DNA of 64,000 nucleotides from CAYRNR01 sp964425605. Lineage in GTDB: Bacteria; Myxococcota_A; UBA796; UBA9615; CAYRNR01. Below, piece by piece: positions 19,596 through 30,961 of this stretch. Position 1 is the first letter of the stretch; every line of letters begins with the position of its first letter. The notes under the pieces are model-generated. The model had not been told where the DNA came from. It ran no database searches and saw only the letters and a program-made list of their open reading frames with translations. Position numbers and translations under genes: made by a program. The stretch spans positions 13,436-77,435 of the forward strand of contig CAYRNR010000018.1 in the NCBI GenBank assembly GCA_964425605.1, given 5' to 3'.

Positions 19596-19697
19596 GGGAG
19601 CCCCTCGCGTGGCGCTGTGGACGAGTCTAGCTCGGGTAGCCTGGGGTACCCCACGAACGAAGCGGTGGTACTATTCCGTCGCCTGGCGGGAGGCGGC

Positions 19698-21440
19698 ATG
19701 GACAACAGCAGAACTCTGGGAATCGGGGTGGTCGTGGTGCTCGTGTGCGCGGGTTGCCCGGAACGTCAGGTCCTCCTCGACTTCGACGGCGACGGGTATC
19801 CCGACGAGCTGGACTGTGACGCCTCGGACCCCGAGATCAACCCCGGAGCGGACGAGGTGCCCTGCGACGGCGCCGACAACGACTGCGACGCGGCCACCAC
19901 CGACGATCCGGACGCCGACGGGGACGGCCACGGCGCGTGCGACGGCGACTGCGCAGACGACGATCCCGCGGTCCACCCCGATGCGGTGGAGCTGTGCGAC
20001 GGGCTGGACAACGACTGTGACGGAGCCCCGGGAGAGGACGAGGTGGACGCCGACGGCGACGGCTGGCTCGCCTGCGACGGGGACTGCGACGACGACGGCG
20101 CTGTGGAGAGCTGCGGCCCGGTGGGCGAGTTCTCCGTGACGGCCGCGCACGTGGTCTTCCAGGGGGAGGAAGAGGGGGACATGGCCGGGGTCCGGGTCGC
20201 GTCCGCCGGTGACGTCAACGGCGACGGGTACGACGACCTCGTCATCGGGGCAGAGGGGCACGACGACGGCCACACGGACGCGGGCGCGGCGTACCTGTTC
20301 CACGGCCCGGTGGCGCCCGGCGTGGTCGACCTGGCGCAGGCCCACGCCAAGCTGGTCGGGGAGGCCGGCGACGACATGGCGGGGGGAGAGTCCCTCGGTG
20401 GGGGAGGGGACCTGGATGGCGACGGCACGGACGACCTGCTCGTCGCCGCGTCCCACCATGACGCCGCTGGCGAGAACGCGGGCGCCGTGTACGTGACGTT
20501 CGGTCCGGTGCCCGCGGGCCGCGCGACCCTGGACTCGGCAGACGCCAAGCTCACCGGCGCGGGCGCGGGCGGACGCGCCGGGCGTGCGGCGGTCCTCGAC
20601 GGCGATCTGGACGGGGATGGGCAGCACGATCTCGTCGTGGGCGAGTTCGACGGCGACAGCGGCGGGCCCGGCGCGATCCACATGGTGCTGGGCCCCCTCG
20701 AGGCGGGGGAGATGTCCCTGAGGGACGCGGCCGCGACGTGGACGGGGGAGAACGACGGCGATCTGGCGGGCTGCTCGGCGGTCTACGTCGGCGACACGGA
20801 CGGCGACGGCACCGACGAGGTCCTGGTGGGGGCCAGCAACTGGGCTGGCCAGTCGGGCACGGCCTACCTGGTCTCGTGGTCCGTGGGCGAGGGGGAGCTC
20901 GCCGACGCCGCGACCGTGTTCCGCGGCTCCTCGGGCGAGCGCGCCGGGTACGCCGTCGGGGCGGCCGGCGATCTGAACGGCGACGGACTCGCCGACGCGA
21001 TCGTGGGCGCCCACGACGCGGCCGATGAGGCGGGCCACACCTACGTGATCCTGTCCCCCTTCGACGCGGGTGTCGTGGACATGTCCGTCGCCGACATCGT
21101 CGTGGAGGGTGTGAACGCGCATCAGGAGAGCGGCCGCTCCATCGCCAGCGGGGATCTCGACGGCGACGGCGTGCGCGACCTGGCCGTGGGCGCCGACGGC
21201 TGGGAGGGCGACGCGGGCGCGGCGCTGTTGCTCTACGGCCCCTTCGAGGGGGGCACGCTCTCCCTCGACTTCGCGGATGCTCTGTTCATCGGCGACGCCG
21301 CGGGCGACGAGGCCGGCCGGTCCCTGGCCGTGGTCGGGGACGCGGACGGCGACGGCTACGACGATCTGCTCGTCGGCGCCCGCGGTGTGGAGGACCAGCG
21401 CGGCCACGCCTACCTGATCTACGCCGGCCTGGCCCGCTGA
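19698..21440 (+). CDS. MopE-repeat plus seven-bladed integrin-alpha-type FG-GAP lipoprotein
   Basis: 580 residues. Signal peptide with lipobox CAGC; about 28-135 contain three MopE-type Asp/Cys units (CDGDC..DDP, CDGLDNDCDG), predicted metal binding; about 140-580 contain seven FG-GAP blades, each with a D-x-(N/D)-G-D-G calcium loop (DVNGDGYDD, DLDGDGTDD and so on). Seven blades make a complete propeller of integrin-alpha type. The ATG at 19698 follows GGGAGG. Likely a surface adhesin or structural protein; no enzymatic motif. Confidence 0.85.
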   Translation: MDNSRTLGIGVVVVLVCAGCPERQVLLDFDGDGYPDELDCDASDPEINPGADEVPCDGADNDCDAATTDDPDADGDGHGACDGDCADDDPAVHPDAVELCDGLDNDCDGAPGEDEVDADGDGWLACDGDCDDDGAVESCGPVGEFSVTAAHVVFQGEEEGDMAGVRVASAGDVNGDGYDDLVIGAEGHDDGHTDAGAAYLFHGPVAPGVVDLAQAHAKLVGEAGDDMAGGESLGGGGDLDGDGTDDLLVAASHHDAAGENAGAVYVTFGPVPAGRATLDSADAKLTGAGAGGRAGRAAVLDGDLDGDGQHDLVVGEFDGDSGGPGAIHMVLGPLEAGEMSLRDAAATWTGENDGDLAGCSAVYVGDTDGDGTDEVLVGASNWAGQSGTAYLVSWSVGEGELADAATVFRGSSGERAGYAVGAAGDLNGDGLADAIVGAHDAADEAGHTYVILSPFDAGVVDMSVADIVVEGVNAHQESGRSIASGDLDGDGVRDLAVGADGWEGDAGAALLLYGPFEGGTLSLDFADALFIGDAAGDEAGRSLAVVGDADGDGYDDLLVGARGVEDQRGHAYLIYAGLAR

Positions 21441-21573
21441 ACTGGCCCGCGCGCTCGACCGTGCACGCCCGTGCACGGGGACCAACCTGCCCTTTCGTGC
21501 GACAGACCGGGTTTGAGACACTGGTATCCGTCGGCACCGCGCGCCAGCCGCCGACCACGTGGAGGGAAGGATC

Positions 21574-23235
21574 ATGAAGCTCGCCCATCTCTTGCTGATC
21601 GTGTGTGTGCCATTCCTCCTGCTGGGGTGCGGTGCCAACCCAGAGCCAGCGGACGACGACGATGACGACGAGGGTTGCATGGGGGACGACGACGACATCG
21701 GCGACGATGACGACATCTGCGAGAAGTACGCCACGTGGGAGCCCTCCGGGGGCGGCGACGACGACATGGCGAGCGGCGACGACGACGATGCGTGCGGCGA
21801 CGACGACGATCTGGCCGACGACGACGACGCGACGGGCGACGACGACGACGCGGCCGGCGACGACGACGCGGCAGGGGACGACGACGCGACGGCGGACGAC
21901 GACGAGCCCGAGGTCTGCGAGGACCTGCCCGCCGGCCCGCGCACGTTGTACATGTCGGCCGACGACTCCAACTCCCAGGCGGCGCCGGCCCTGGCGCGGC
22001 AGTGGATCCGCGAGGGGCGCGCCATCGATGGAGCCATGCGTCCCTACGAGTTCCTCAACTACTACCGCTTCGACTACCCCCCGGCCGACAGCGGGCACGT
22101 GGACATCGTCCCGCAGATGCGCGACAACGGCGACGGGACCTACAACATCCTCGTCGGTGTGGTGGCACCCCGGTGGGAGTGCATCGGGCGGCGGCCGCGG
22201 TCCCTGACCTTCAGCATCGACCGCTCCGGCTCCATGTCGGGCCAGCCGCTTCGCAACGTGCGCTCGACCATGTGCGAGATCGCGGGCAACCTGCACGCCG
22301 GCGACGTCGTGTCCGTCGTGACCTGGGACAGCACCACCTCGACGCCGCTGGAGAACGAGGTGGTGGACGGGCCGTTCGATCCCGACCTCATGGCGGTCAT
22401 CGACGGCCTGACCTCGGGCGGTTCGACCAACCTCAACAGCGGGCTCGTGCGGGCGTACGAGCTCGCCGAGGCCGCCTACGACCCGCAGCGGCTCAACCGC
22501 GTCCTGCTGATGAGCGACGGCGGGGCCAACACCGGCCAGACCAACATCGATCTGATCGCCGAGCACGCGGAGGACGGCGACGCCGAGGGCATCTACATGG
22601 CGGGTGTCGGCACCGCGACCACGGCCTACTCCTACCGCGAGGAGCTGATGAACCAGGTCACCGACGCGGGCAAGGGCGCCTACGTGTACATCGACACCGC
22701 GGACGAGGCGGATCACGTGTTCGGCAACGACGAGCGGTTCCTGACCGTGATGGAGGTCGCCGCGCGTGAGGTCCAGCTGTCGGTCACGCTACCTGACGGC
22801 TACGCCCTCGACGTGTTCCACGGCGAGGAGGTCTCCGGCGATCCCTCCGAGGTGGAACCCCAGCACCTGTCCCCCGACGACGCGATGCTGTACCACTTCG
22901 CCATCGCGGACTGCGATCTGGACACCCACGACGGCGGCGAGACGTTCGAGTTCTCGGTGACCTGGATCGACCCGGTGACGCGTGCCACCCAGACCGACAC
23001 CTTCGCCGCGACGCGCGACGCCATGGTCGCTGCCGCGGGGGCTCAACTCCTCAAGGCGGACGCGGTCGTCGCCTACGCGCGCGCCCTGGTGGAGGCGCCG
23101 CGCCTCCCGCACTCCGAGCGTGATCCCTACCTCGACGACGTCATCGCGCAGGTGGAGGACGCCTACAACCAGACCCAGGACACCGATCTGCTGGAGATCG
23201 CCGATCTGCTCCAGGAGTACAAGGGTGTGATCTAG
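21574..23235 (+). CDS. Asp-linker VWA lipoprotein, YfbK-like
   Basis: 553 residues. Lipobox LLGC, then an exceptionally long Asp-rich low-complexity region (about 28-115), then a YfbK-type N-terminal segment (EFLNYYRFDYPP) and a VWA domain with MIDAS DRSGSMSG near residue 215 and the conserved GGSTNLNSGL. A C-terminal domain of the same family follows. YfbK-like proteins are periplasmic or surface proteins of unknown function. The ATG at 21574 has GGAGGGAAGG upstream; a GTG five codons earlier lacks that spacing. The 3' end overlaps the convergent gene by four bases. Confidence 0.85.
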   Translation: MKLAHLLLIVCVPFLLLGCGANPEPADDDDDDEGCMGDDDDIGDDDDICEKYATWEPSGGGDDDMASGDDDDACGDDDDLADDDDATGDDDDAAGDDDAAGDDDATADDDEPEVCEDLPAGPRTLYMSADDSNSQAAPALARQWIREGRAIDGAMRPYEFLNYYRFDYPPADSGHVDIVPQMRDNGDGTYNILVGVVAPRWECIGRRPRSLTFSIDRSGSMSGQPLRNVRSTMCEIAGNLHAGDVVSVVTWDSTTSTPLENEVVDGPFDPDLMAVIDGLTSGGSTNLNSGLVRAYELAEAAYDPQRLNRVLLMSDGGANTGQTNIDLIAEHAEDGDAEGIYMAGVGTATTAYSYREELMNQVTDAGKGAYVYIDTADEADHVFGNDERFLTVMEVAAREVQLSVTLPDGYALDVFHGEEVSGDPSEVEPQHLSPDDAMLYHFAIADCDLDTHDGGETFEFSVTWIDPVTRATQTDTFAATRDAMVAAAGAQLLKADAVVAYARALVEAPRLPHSERDPYLDDVIAQVEDAYNQTQDTDLLEIADLLQEYKGVI

Positions 23236-24629
23236 CGCTGCGCCCTGCGGCTGCGTATGCGCAGCTCGTTGCGCGACAGCTCCCGCCAGTCGGGCCCGAG
23301 GAGCTCGTCGAGCATCTCCATGGTCTCCTCGGGTGTCATGCCGGTGTTGCCATAGTGGCGCTCCCAGAAGCGCAGCCACCAGTCCGCAGGCGGGGTCTTG
23401 TCGCCGTCGTACTCCGTGGGCCGGCCGGTCTCTCCGTCCACCACCAACGAGCCCACGTAGTCGGCCTGGTCGTACACGCGCTGGATCTGCTCGGCGATGT
23501 CCGTCATGTCCTCGGCGGACACCACGCCGTTGCTGGTGGCCTTGTAGAACTGGACGGTGACGCGGACGGGGAAGGCCGGGTCGCGCTCGATCTCGAGGTC
23601 GTCGATCTCGGTGAAGGGGCCCTCGACGCGACCGTGCCCGATGACCGCGGCCTCCACGTCGCTCGCGCGCTCCATCGGCGCGGCCGCCATGGCCTCGCCC
23701 TCGGCCTCCTCGTAGTAGTCGTAGTCGTCGAACATCATCGGATTCTTCTGCTTCAGCGGCACCTGGATCAGCAGGACCATGTTCAGGCCCTCCTCACCGG
23801 CGGCGCTCGCAGCCGGCTCGCCCTTCTTGCCGCCGGTCCCGTCCTGCTCGGCCTGGAAGTCGCTCAGGCGCTGGCCGGTGAACACCGCGCGCTCGCCGTC
23901 CTTGTTGAAGAACAACCGCTGACCCCACGTACCGCCGGAGTCGAAGCCGTCGCGCTGGTTGTCGATCACCGTCACCGACGTGCCCTCCCGCGTCGCGAGG
24001 ATGGTCAGCACGGCGGGGTCCCCTGCGTACGACTGGTAGTTGAACAGCACCGGGTTGAACTCGGCGATGCCCTCCTTCGGGATGGGCAGGAACGCCGCCT
24101 GGGCGCTGACGAGCACGTGGGTGTCGCGCTCGGCGAGCAGGGAGTTCTCGTCGCCGGCCCAGGAGCTCGGCTCGTGCAGGTAGGCCGGGAGGTCGCCCAG
24201 CAGCTGGTCCAGGCTCACCTTGCGCAGCTCGTCGCCGTCCTCGTTGCCCACCAGCAGGTGGAAGTCCTCCATGGCCAGGTCGGCCGTGACGTCCTCGAAG
24301 TTGGGGAACCGGATGACGGGCATGCACGTGAGGTCGAACTCCTCGGTCCGCGGGTCCATCTCCTGCACCTGGATCGTCATGTCCGAGATGTTGGGCCCCA
24401 CCGACGAGTTGTCGTAGCGCCCCGTGTCCTCCCACGTCACGTTGAGGATCTGCAGCCCGTGCTTTGCGGCCAGGGCCTGGGCCTCGGCGTCGTACACCAT
24501 GGCCGCGCTGTCCGCGACCACCTGGCGATAGGCCTCGTACTGCTCCACCTCGCCGCCGACGGCGGGCAGGGCCAGGGTGAGGCACGCGGCCGTGGAGAGG
24601 GAGAGGATGGAGGGAATCGTCGGTCTCAT
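23232..24629 (-). CDS. Secreted protein of unknown function, 465 aa
   Basis: Signal peptide in residues 1-24 (cleavage near AVGG) and a soluble, acidic mature part of about 440 residues. No domain is recognised. Seen are an Asp/Tyr/Glu patch (FDDYDYYEEAEGE), a Gly/Ala-rich insertion around 265-285 and a basic C-terminal tail (RIRSRRAQR). The ATG at 24629 follows GAGGAG at seven bases and was preferred to the longer frame without a ribosome site. A VWA lipoprotein lies convergent on one side and the metallophosphoesterase divergent on the other, so there is no operon to inform function. Confidence 0.72.
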   Translation of the reverse strand: MRPTIPSILSLSTAACLTLALPAVGGEVEQYEAYRQVVADSAAMVYDAEAQALAAKHGLQILNVTWEDTGRYDNSSVGPNISDMTIQVQEMDPRTEEFDLTCMPVIRFPNFEDVTADLAMEDFHLLVGNEDGDELRKVSLDQLLGDLPAYLHEPSSWAGDENSLLAERDTHVLVSAQAAFLPIPKEGIAEFNPVLFNYQSYAGDPAVLTILATREGTSVTVIDNQRDGFDSGGTWGQRLFFNKDGERAVFTGQRLSDFQAEQDGTGGKKGEPAASAAGEEGLNMVLLIQVPLKQKNPMMFDDYDYYEEAEGEAMAAAPMERASDVEAAVIGHGRVEGPFTEIDDLEIERDPAFPVRVTVQFYKATSNGVVSAEDMTDIAEQIQRVYDQADYVGSLVVDGETGRPTEYDGDKTPPADWWLRFWERHYGNTGMTPEETMEMLDELLGPDWRELSRNELRIRSRRAQR

Positions 24630-26185
24630 GATCGGCTCCTCGTGGTGCTTGATTCTATCGACCTCTGACAACCTCGGCGCGGTTTCGTTCCCTGGAAATC
24701 GGCGCTACTCTCAAGGGTGATGGAGAAGGCCCCCCCCGCGCCTCCGCGCCACACGATCATCGTCAGCGACCTGCACCTGACCCAGGTGGAGGATCCCGAT
24801 CCTTCGCGGCCCCTGTGGATGCGCTACAAGCACCGCGATCTGATCATCGACGGCTGCTTCGAACGCTTCCTGGCGCACCAGCGCGAGCAGCTCGATGGCG
24901 AGCTGGAGCTCGTCCTCAACGGCGATATCTTCGACTTCGACGCGGTGGTGGGCTTCCCGGAGCCGGCGCCGTTCCCGGTGTCGTGGCTCGAACGGCGGCG
25001 AGGGCTGGCGGCCGAGGAGGCCAAGTCCCGCTACAAGATGCAGCAGATCCTGGACGGCCACCCGGTGTTCATGCGCGCTGTTCGCGCGTGGATCCTCGAC
25101 GGAAACACGGCGGTGCTGGTGGTGGGCAACCACGACGCGGAGCTGAACTGGCCGTCGGTGCGTGAGATGGTGCTCGAGGCGCTGGACCTGCCCGATGACC
25201 GGCGGGACGCCCTGCGCGTGTGCGAGTGGTTCTACGTCAGCGGCGCCGACACGCTGGTGGAGCACGGGAGCCAGTACGACGCCTACTGCGTCTGCCCCGA
25301 CCCGCTGCACCCCACCTTCGAGATCCGGGGGCGCGCTCGCGTGCGCGTGCCGTTCGGGAACCTGGCCGGCCGCATCCTGCTCAACGGGATGGGCCTGTTC
25401 AACCCCTACGTGGAGAGCACGTTCATCAAGCCCCTGCGCGAGTACATGTTGTTCTTCTTCAAGCATGTCGCGCGCACGCAGCCCCTGATCGGCTGGACCT
25501 GGCTGTGGGGGGCTGTGGCCACCCTGGTGGTCTCCCTGCGCGAGGGGTTCCGCCCGGCGCGGCGCGATCCCCTCCAGCTGGCCGAGCGCGAGGCGGTCGC
25601 CGCAGAAGCGTCCAACGCCACGCCCGACATGGTGCGCGCCCTGCGCGAGCTGCGGGTCCACCCCGCCATCTTCAACCCCTGGAAGATCCTGCGCGAGCTG
25701 TGGCTCGACCGGGCGCTGATCCTCGCCGCCATCACCGCGGGCTGCTTCTGGCTGGTGGGCTTCCTCAACGTCTTCGGCGACGTCTCACCGTTGTGGGCGC
25801 TGCTGCTGTTCCTGTGGCTGCTGCCGCCGTTCGCCTTCTACGCCCGGTCGGTGAACTCCGACGTGGGCAACACCAACCGCTCCCTCGCCAAGCGCGTCCC
25901 CGTGGCCCTGCGCATCGCCGGTGTCCGCCGGGCGGTGATCGGGCACACCCACGAGGAGGGCCACGAGGTCTGGGGCGCGGAGTCCGAGCTGATCAACACC
26001 GGCACCTGGTCGACCGCCTTCGAGGACGTGGAGTACACCCGCCCGTTCGGCCGCAAGTGTTTTGCCTGGATTCACCCCAGCGGCGACGGTGAACGGATCG
26101 CGGAACTCCTCGAATGGACGGATCCGGGGTGCAAGCGCCTGGACGCGACCGGCAAGAAGAGTCGCGGTCGGCTGCGCGCGTTGAC

Positions 26186-28234
<2,049 letters not shown>

Positions 28235-28358
28235 GATGCCTCCTGCCAACGGTCCGCCCTCCACTCTAGCAAACGCCATTCGTGATATCGTGGGCGCTCG
28301 CCGCGGTTCGGAGACTCCTGGGCGCGGCTCTTCACACCCTGAACTGGACCAGGACAGC

Positions 28359-29645
28359 GTGACACCGAGACCGGCGATCATCCTCTTCATCGTGGCCGCG
28401 GCGGCCGGTTTGTTCTTTGCCGCCGTGTCCACCTACGACTTCATCCAGCACCTGGACCGCCAGCTCCACGGCATCCACTGCTCGTTCATCCCCGGCCTCG
28501 GGGCGCTGGACGCCACCGGGTCCTCGGGGTGCAGCGCTGCGCTGATGAGCCCGTACTCGTCGGTGCTGCGCAGCGTCTTCTGGGGCGGTATCCCGGTCTC
28601 CCTGGCCGGGATGGCGGTGTTCGCGTTCCTGATCTACCGGGGCGCCGCCCTGGTGGTGCTTCGGGAGCAGGCATCGGGGACCATGACGCTGTTGCTGGTC
28701 CTCATCGCGGCGCTGCCGGTGCTGACCTCGCTCGTGATGGGGGCCATCGCCATCGTCGAGCTGGGGGAGCTGTGCAAGCTGTGCGTGGGGATCTACGTCT
28801 CCAGCTTCGTCGCGCTCGGCGCCGCCCTGTGGGCCTGGCGCGCGGCCGGCCGCCCCACCAGCGCCCTGGACGACGACCTCGACGAGGATCCCGAGGAGGA
28901 GTTCGAGAGCCCTGGCGCGTCGCCAGCGCTGCCCTTCGTGGTGGCGGGCGTCGAGATCGCGGCCTTCGTGGTCGTGCCCCTGGCGATCTACGCGCTGATG
29001 GTGCCCGACTACTCGTCCTACGTGGGGAGCTGCGGCAGCCTCGTGCGGACGGATGACCCCTACGACGTGCTGGTGCCGCTGGACCACAACGCGGGCACAC
29101 CGGTGATCGAGGTGCTCGACCCCCTGTGCCCGGCCTGCCGCGGGTTCGAGCGGCGGTTCTCGGCCTCGGGGCTGGACGAGCGCGTCCACCGCAAGGCCCT
29201 GCTGTTCCCCCTGGACAACACGTGCAACTGGATGGTCAGCTCGGCGCTGCACCCGGGGGCCTGTGACGTCAGCGCCGCGGTGCTGTGCGCCGACGGGCGC
29301 GCCCCGGAGGTGCTCGAGTGGGCCTTCGAGCGACAGGACGAACTCCGGGCCGCGGCGGCCACCGATCCCGAGGGACCGAAGCTGATGGTCTCGGCGGCGT
29401 TCCCGGAGCTCCAGGACTGTATCGGCTCGGCCAGGTCGCGCTCGGAGCTCAACCGCTCCATGCGGTGGGCCGTGTCCAACCAGCTGCCGGTGATGATGCC
29501 CCAGGTGTTCGTGGACGGCGTGAAGCTGTGCGACGAGGACACGGACCTCGGGCTGGACTACGCGCTCGGGCGGATGCTGGACGGCGCGCCCGTGGCCGAA
29601 GTGAGCGGCGCGGGTGACGGTACCCGCGTGGAGGTGGGGCAATGA
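28359..29645 (+). CDS. VKOR-DsbA-like fusion for periplasmic disulfide formation
   Basis: 428 residues. The N-terminal part (about 5-160) is a VKOR-type quinone-linked domain with the loop pair Cys41/Cys58 and the active pair CKLC (139-142) in a four-helix core. After an acidic linker and another helix (about 193-215), a thioredoxin-fold domain carries CPAC (257-260) with an LPVMMPQVFVDG cis-Pro region. In such fusions VKOR reoxidises the attached thioredoxin, which oxidises secreted proteins. The GTG at 28359 was chosen as the only start just before the first helix. The stop overlaps the next ATG (ATGA). Confidence 0.88.
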   Translation: MTPRPAIILFIVAAAAGLFFAAVSTYDFIQHLDRQLHGIHCSFIPGLGALDATGSSGCSAALMSPYSSVLRSVFWGGIPVSLAGMAVFAFLIYRGAALVVLREQASGTMTLLLVLIAALPVLTSLVMGAIAIVELGELCKLCVGIYVSSFVALGAALWAWRAAGRPTSALDDDLDEDPEEEFESPGASPALPFVVAGVEIAAFVVVPLAIYALMVPDYSSYVGSCGSLVRTDDPYDVLVPLDHNAGTPVIEVLDPLCPACRGFERRFSASGLDERVHRKALLFPLDNTCNWMVSSALHPGACDVSAAVLCADGRAPEVLEWAFERQDELRAAAATDPEGPKLMVSAAFPELQDCIGSARSRSELNRSMRWAVSNQLPVMMPQVFVDGVKLCDEDTDLGLDYALGRMLDGAPVAEVSGAGDGTRVEVGQ

Positions 29646-30331
29646 ATCAGGTTCCACGCTTCGTCATCCTCGGCATCTGCCTGCTGCTGCCCGTGCTCAT
29701 GGCCGTGATGTGGATCCAGGCCGCCAAGTCCCGCCTCGCTGCCGCCGATCCCGACGCCGAGCCCGTCGTGGCCCTGGCCGCTGCGTCCGACGAGGACTAC
29801 TGCACCGTGGACCTGCGCAAGGTCCTGCGCCGCGTGCTGCAGAGCTGCGGTCTCCAGGCCACCGGCGAGGTGCGCGGGTGCCAGCCCCTGGAGGCCAAGT
29901 CGGTGGCGACCATCAGCGGGTCGGACTTCAACGCCCTGTTCGTGCCCCTGGCCGACCGGGCCGGCATCATCCAGTTCGACAACAACTCGGCGGAGCTGGA
30001 CTTCGACGACACGGCGTTGCTGGATCAGCTGTTCGCGGACCAGCGCGGCGCGAGCTACTTCCTGGTGGTGGCGCGCGCGTCCCCCGAGGGGTCTGCGACG
30101 CACAACCGCGACCTCTCCCAGCGCCGGGGCGAGGCGGTGCTGGGACACCTCCGCTCGACCTTCGACGATCCCGACCTCGACAAGGAGGTGGGGTTGCTGT
30201 GGCTCGGCGAGGAGTTCGCCCAACTCGACAAGCAGTTCTGCGAGTGGCGGCGCAGCGGACCGGACGAGAGCTGCCGCTCCTCGGACCTGAACCGATCGGC
30301 CTTCATCGCCTGGATCGACTGTCACATCTAG
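29642..30331 (+). CDS. OmpA-like domain protein with N-terminal membrane anchor
   Basis: 229 residues. One hydrophobic helix (about 7-26) anchors the protein; about 100-195 resemble the OmpA C-terminal peptidoglycan-binding domain, with ARASPEGSATHNRDLSQRRGEAV corresponding to the family's conserved helix (cited in part). Four Cys residues outside the helix could form disulfides. The ATGA overlap with the VKOR-DsbA gene indicates translational coupling, so it may be a substrate or partner in the redox cluster. Family assignment is by motif only. Confidence 0.75.
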   Translation: MNQVPRFVILGICLLLPVLMAVMWIQAAKSRLAAADPDAEPVVALAAASDEDYCTVDLRKVLRRVLQSCGLQATGEVRGCQPLEAKSVATISGSDFNALFVPLADRAGIIQFDNNSAELDFDDTALLDQLFADQRGASYFLVVARASPEGSATHNRDLSQRRGEAVLGHLRSTFDDPDLDKEVGLLWLGEEFAQLDKQFCEWRRSGPDESCRSSDLNRSAFIAWIDCHI

Positions 30332-30349
30332 CGGCCCGTCGGAGGTGGT

Positions 30350-30949
30350 ATGCGCAAGCGGATTCTGTGTGGACTGGTGCTGGGGTGGGTGGTGTCCGGC
30401 TGCCCGAGCGGAGGCGGTGATACGCCGCCCGCGCCGTCCCGATCGCGCGTGGACGTGGTGCTGACCGAGCCGGATCAGGGCCCCGACCTGGAGGCGTTCT
30501 GCGAGGTGGTGGCGGCCCCAGGTCAGGGGCGCACGGTGTCGTGGCCCGAGCTGGACGGTGCGCCGCACCCCGACGTGGAGGGCTGGACCTGGACCAGCCT
30601 CTGGGCCACCTGGTGCGTGCCCTGCCTCGAGGAGATGCCCCGCATGGATCGCTTCGAGAAGAAGCTCAACGACAAGGGCCACGCGGTGACCGTGCAGCAC
30701 GTGTCCGTGGACGCCACGCCCGGGGACCTGGAGAAGTACCGCAAGGAGCACCCCGAGGCTCCCGGCGGCCCACGGGTCGCAGATCAGGCCAGCGTGGATC
30801 CCTGGCTCACCGAGCAGGGGCTGGACGCCGGCGCCTCGATCCCGATCCACATCTTCGCCGACCCCGGGGACCGGATACGCTGCATCCGCATGGGCGCCGT
30901 GTCCGAGCACGACTACGCCGCGGTGGAGAAGATCGTCTCGGGGGATTGA
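30350..30949 (+). CDS. TlpA/ResA-like thioredoxin lipoprotein (CVPC)
   Basis: 199 residues. Signal peptide with lipobox VSGC (Cys18) and a thioredoxin-fold domain whose active site is WATWCVPCLEEMP (Cys89, Cys92). Sequence at about 132-150 (SIPIHIFADPGD) matches the cis-Pro region. TlpA-like proteins reduce disulfides for cytochrome c or cell-envelope assembly. It is 18 nt downstream of the OmpA-like gene and probably in the same operon as the VKOR-DsbA fusion, which would pair a reductive and an oxidative enzyme. Unlike the protein at 2789 it uses ordinary cysteines. Confidence 0.87.
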   Translation: MRKRILCGLVLGWVVSGCPSGGGDTPPAPSRSRVDVVLTEPDQGPDLEAFCEVVAAPGQGRTVSWPELDGAPHPDVEGWTWTSLWATWCVPCLEEMPRMDRFEKKLNDKGHAVTVQHVSVDATPGDLEKYRKEHPEAPGGPRVADQASVDPWLTEQGLDAGASIPIHIFADPGDRIRCIRMGAVSEHDYAAVEKIVSGD

Positions 30950-30961
30950 CGGCCCGCCGCG

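Noticed and set aside
21650..21905. Tandem GAC run considered as CRISPR or satellite
   Set aside because: It is an in-frame Asp-rich linker of a lipoprotein; no spacers or constant repeat length.
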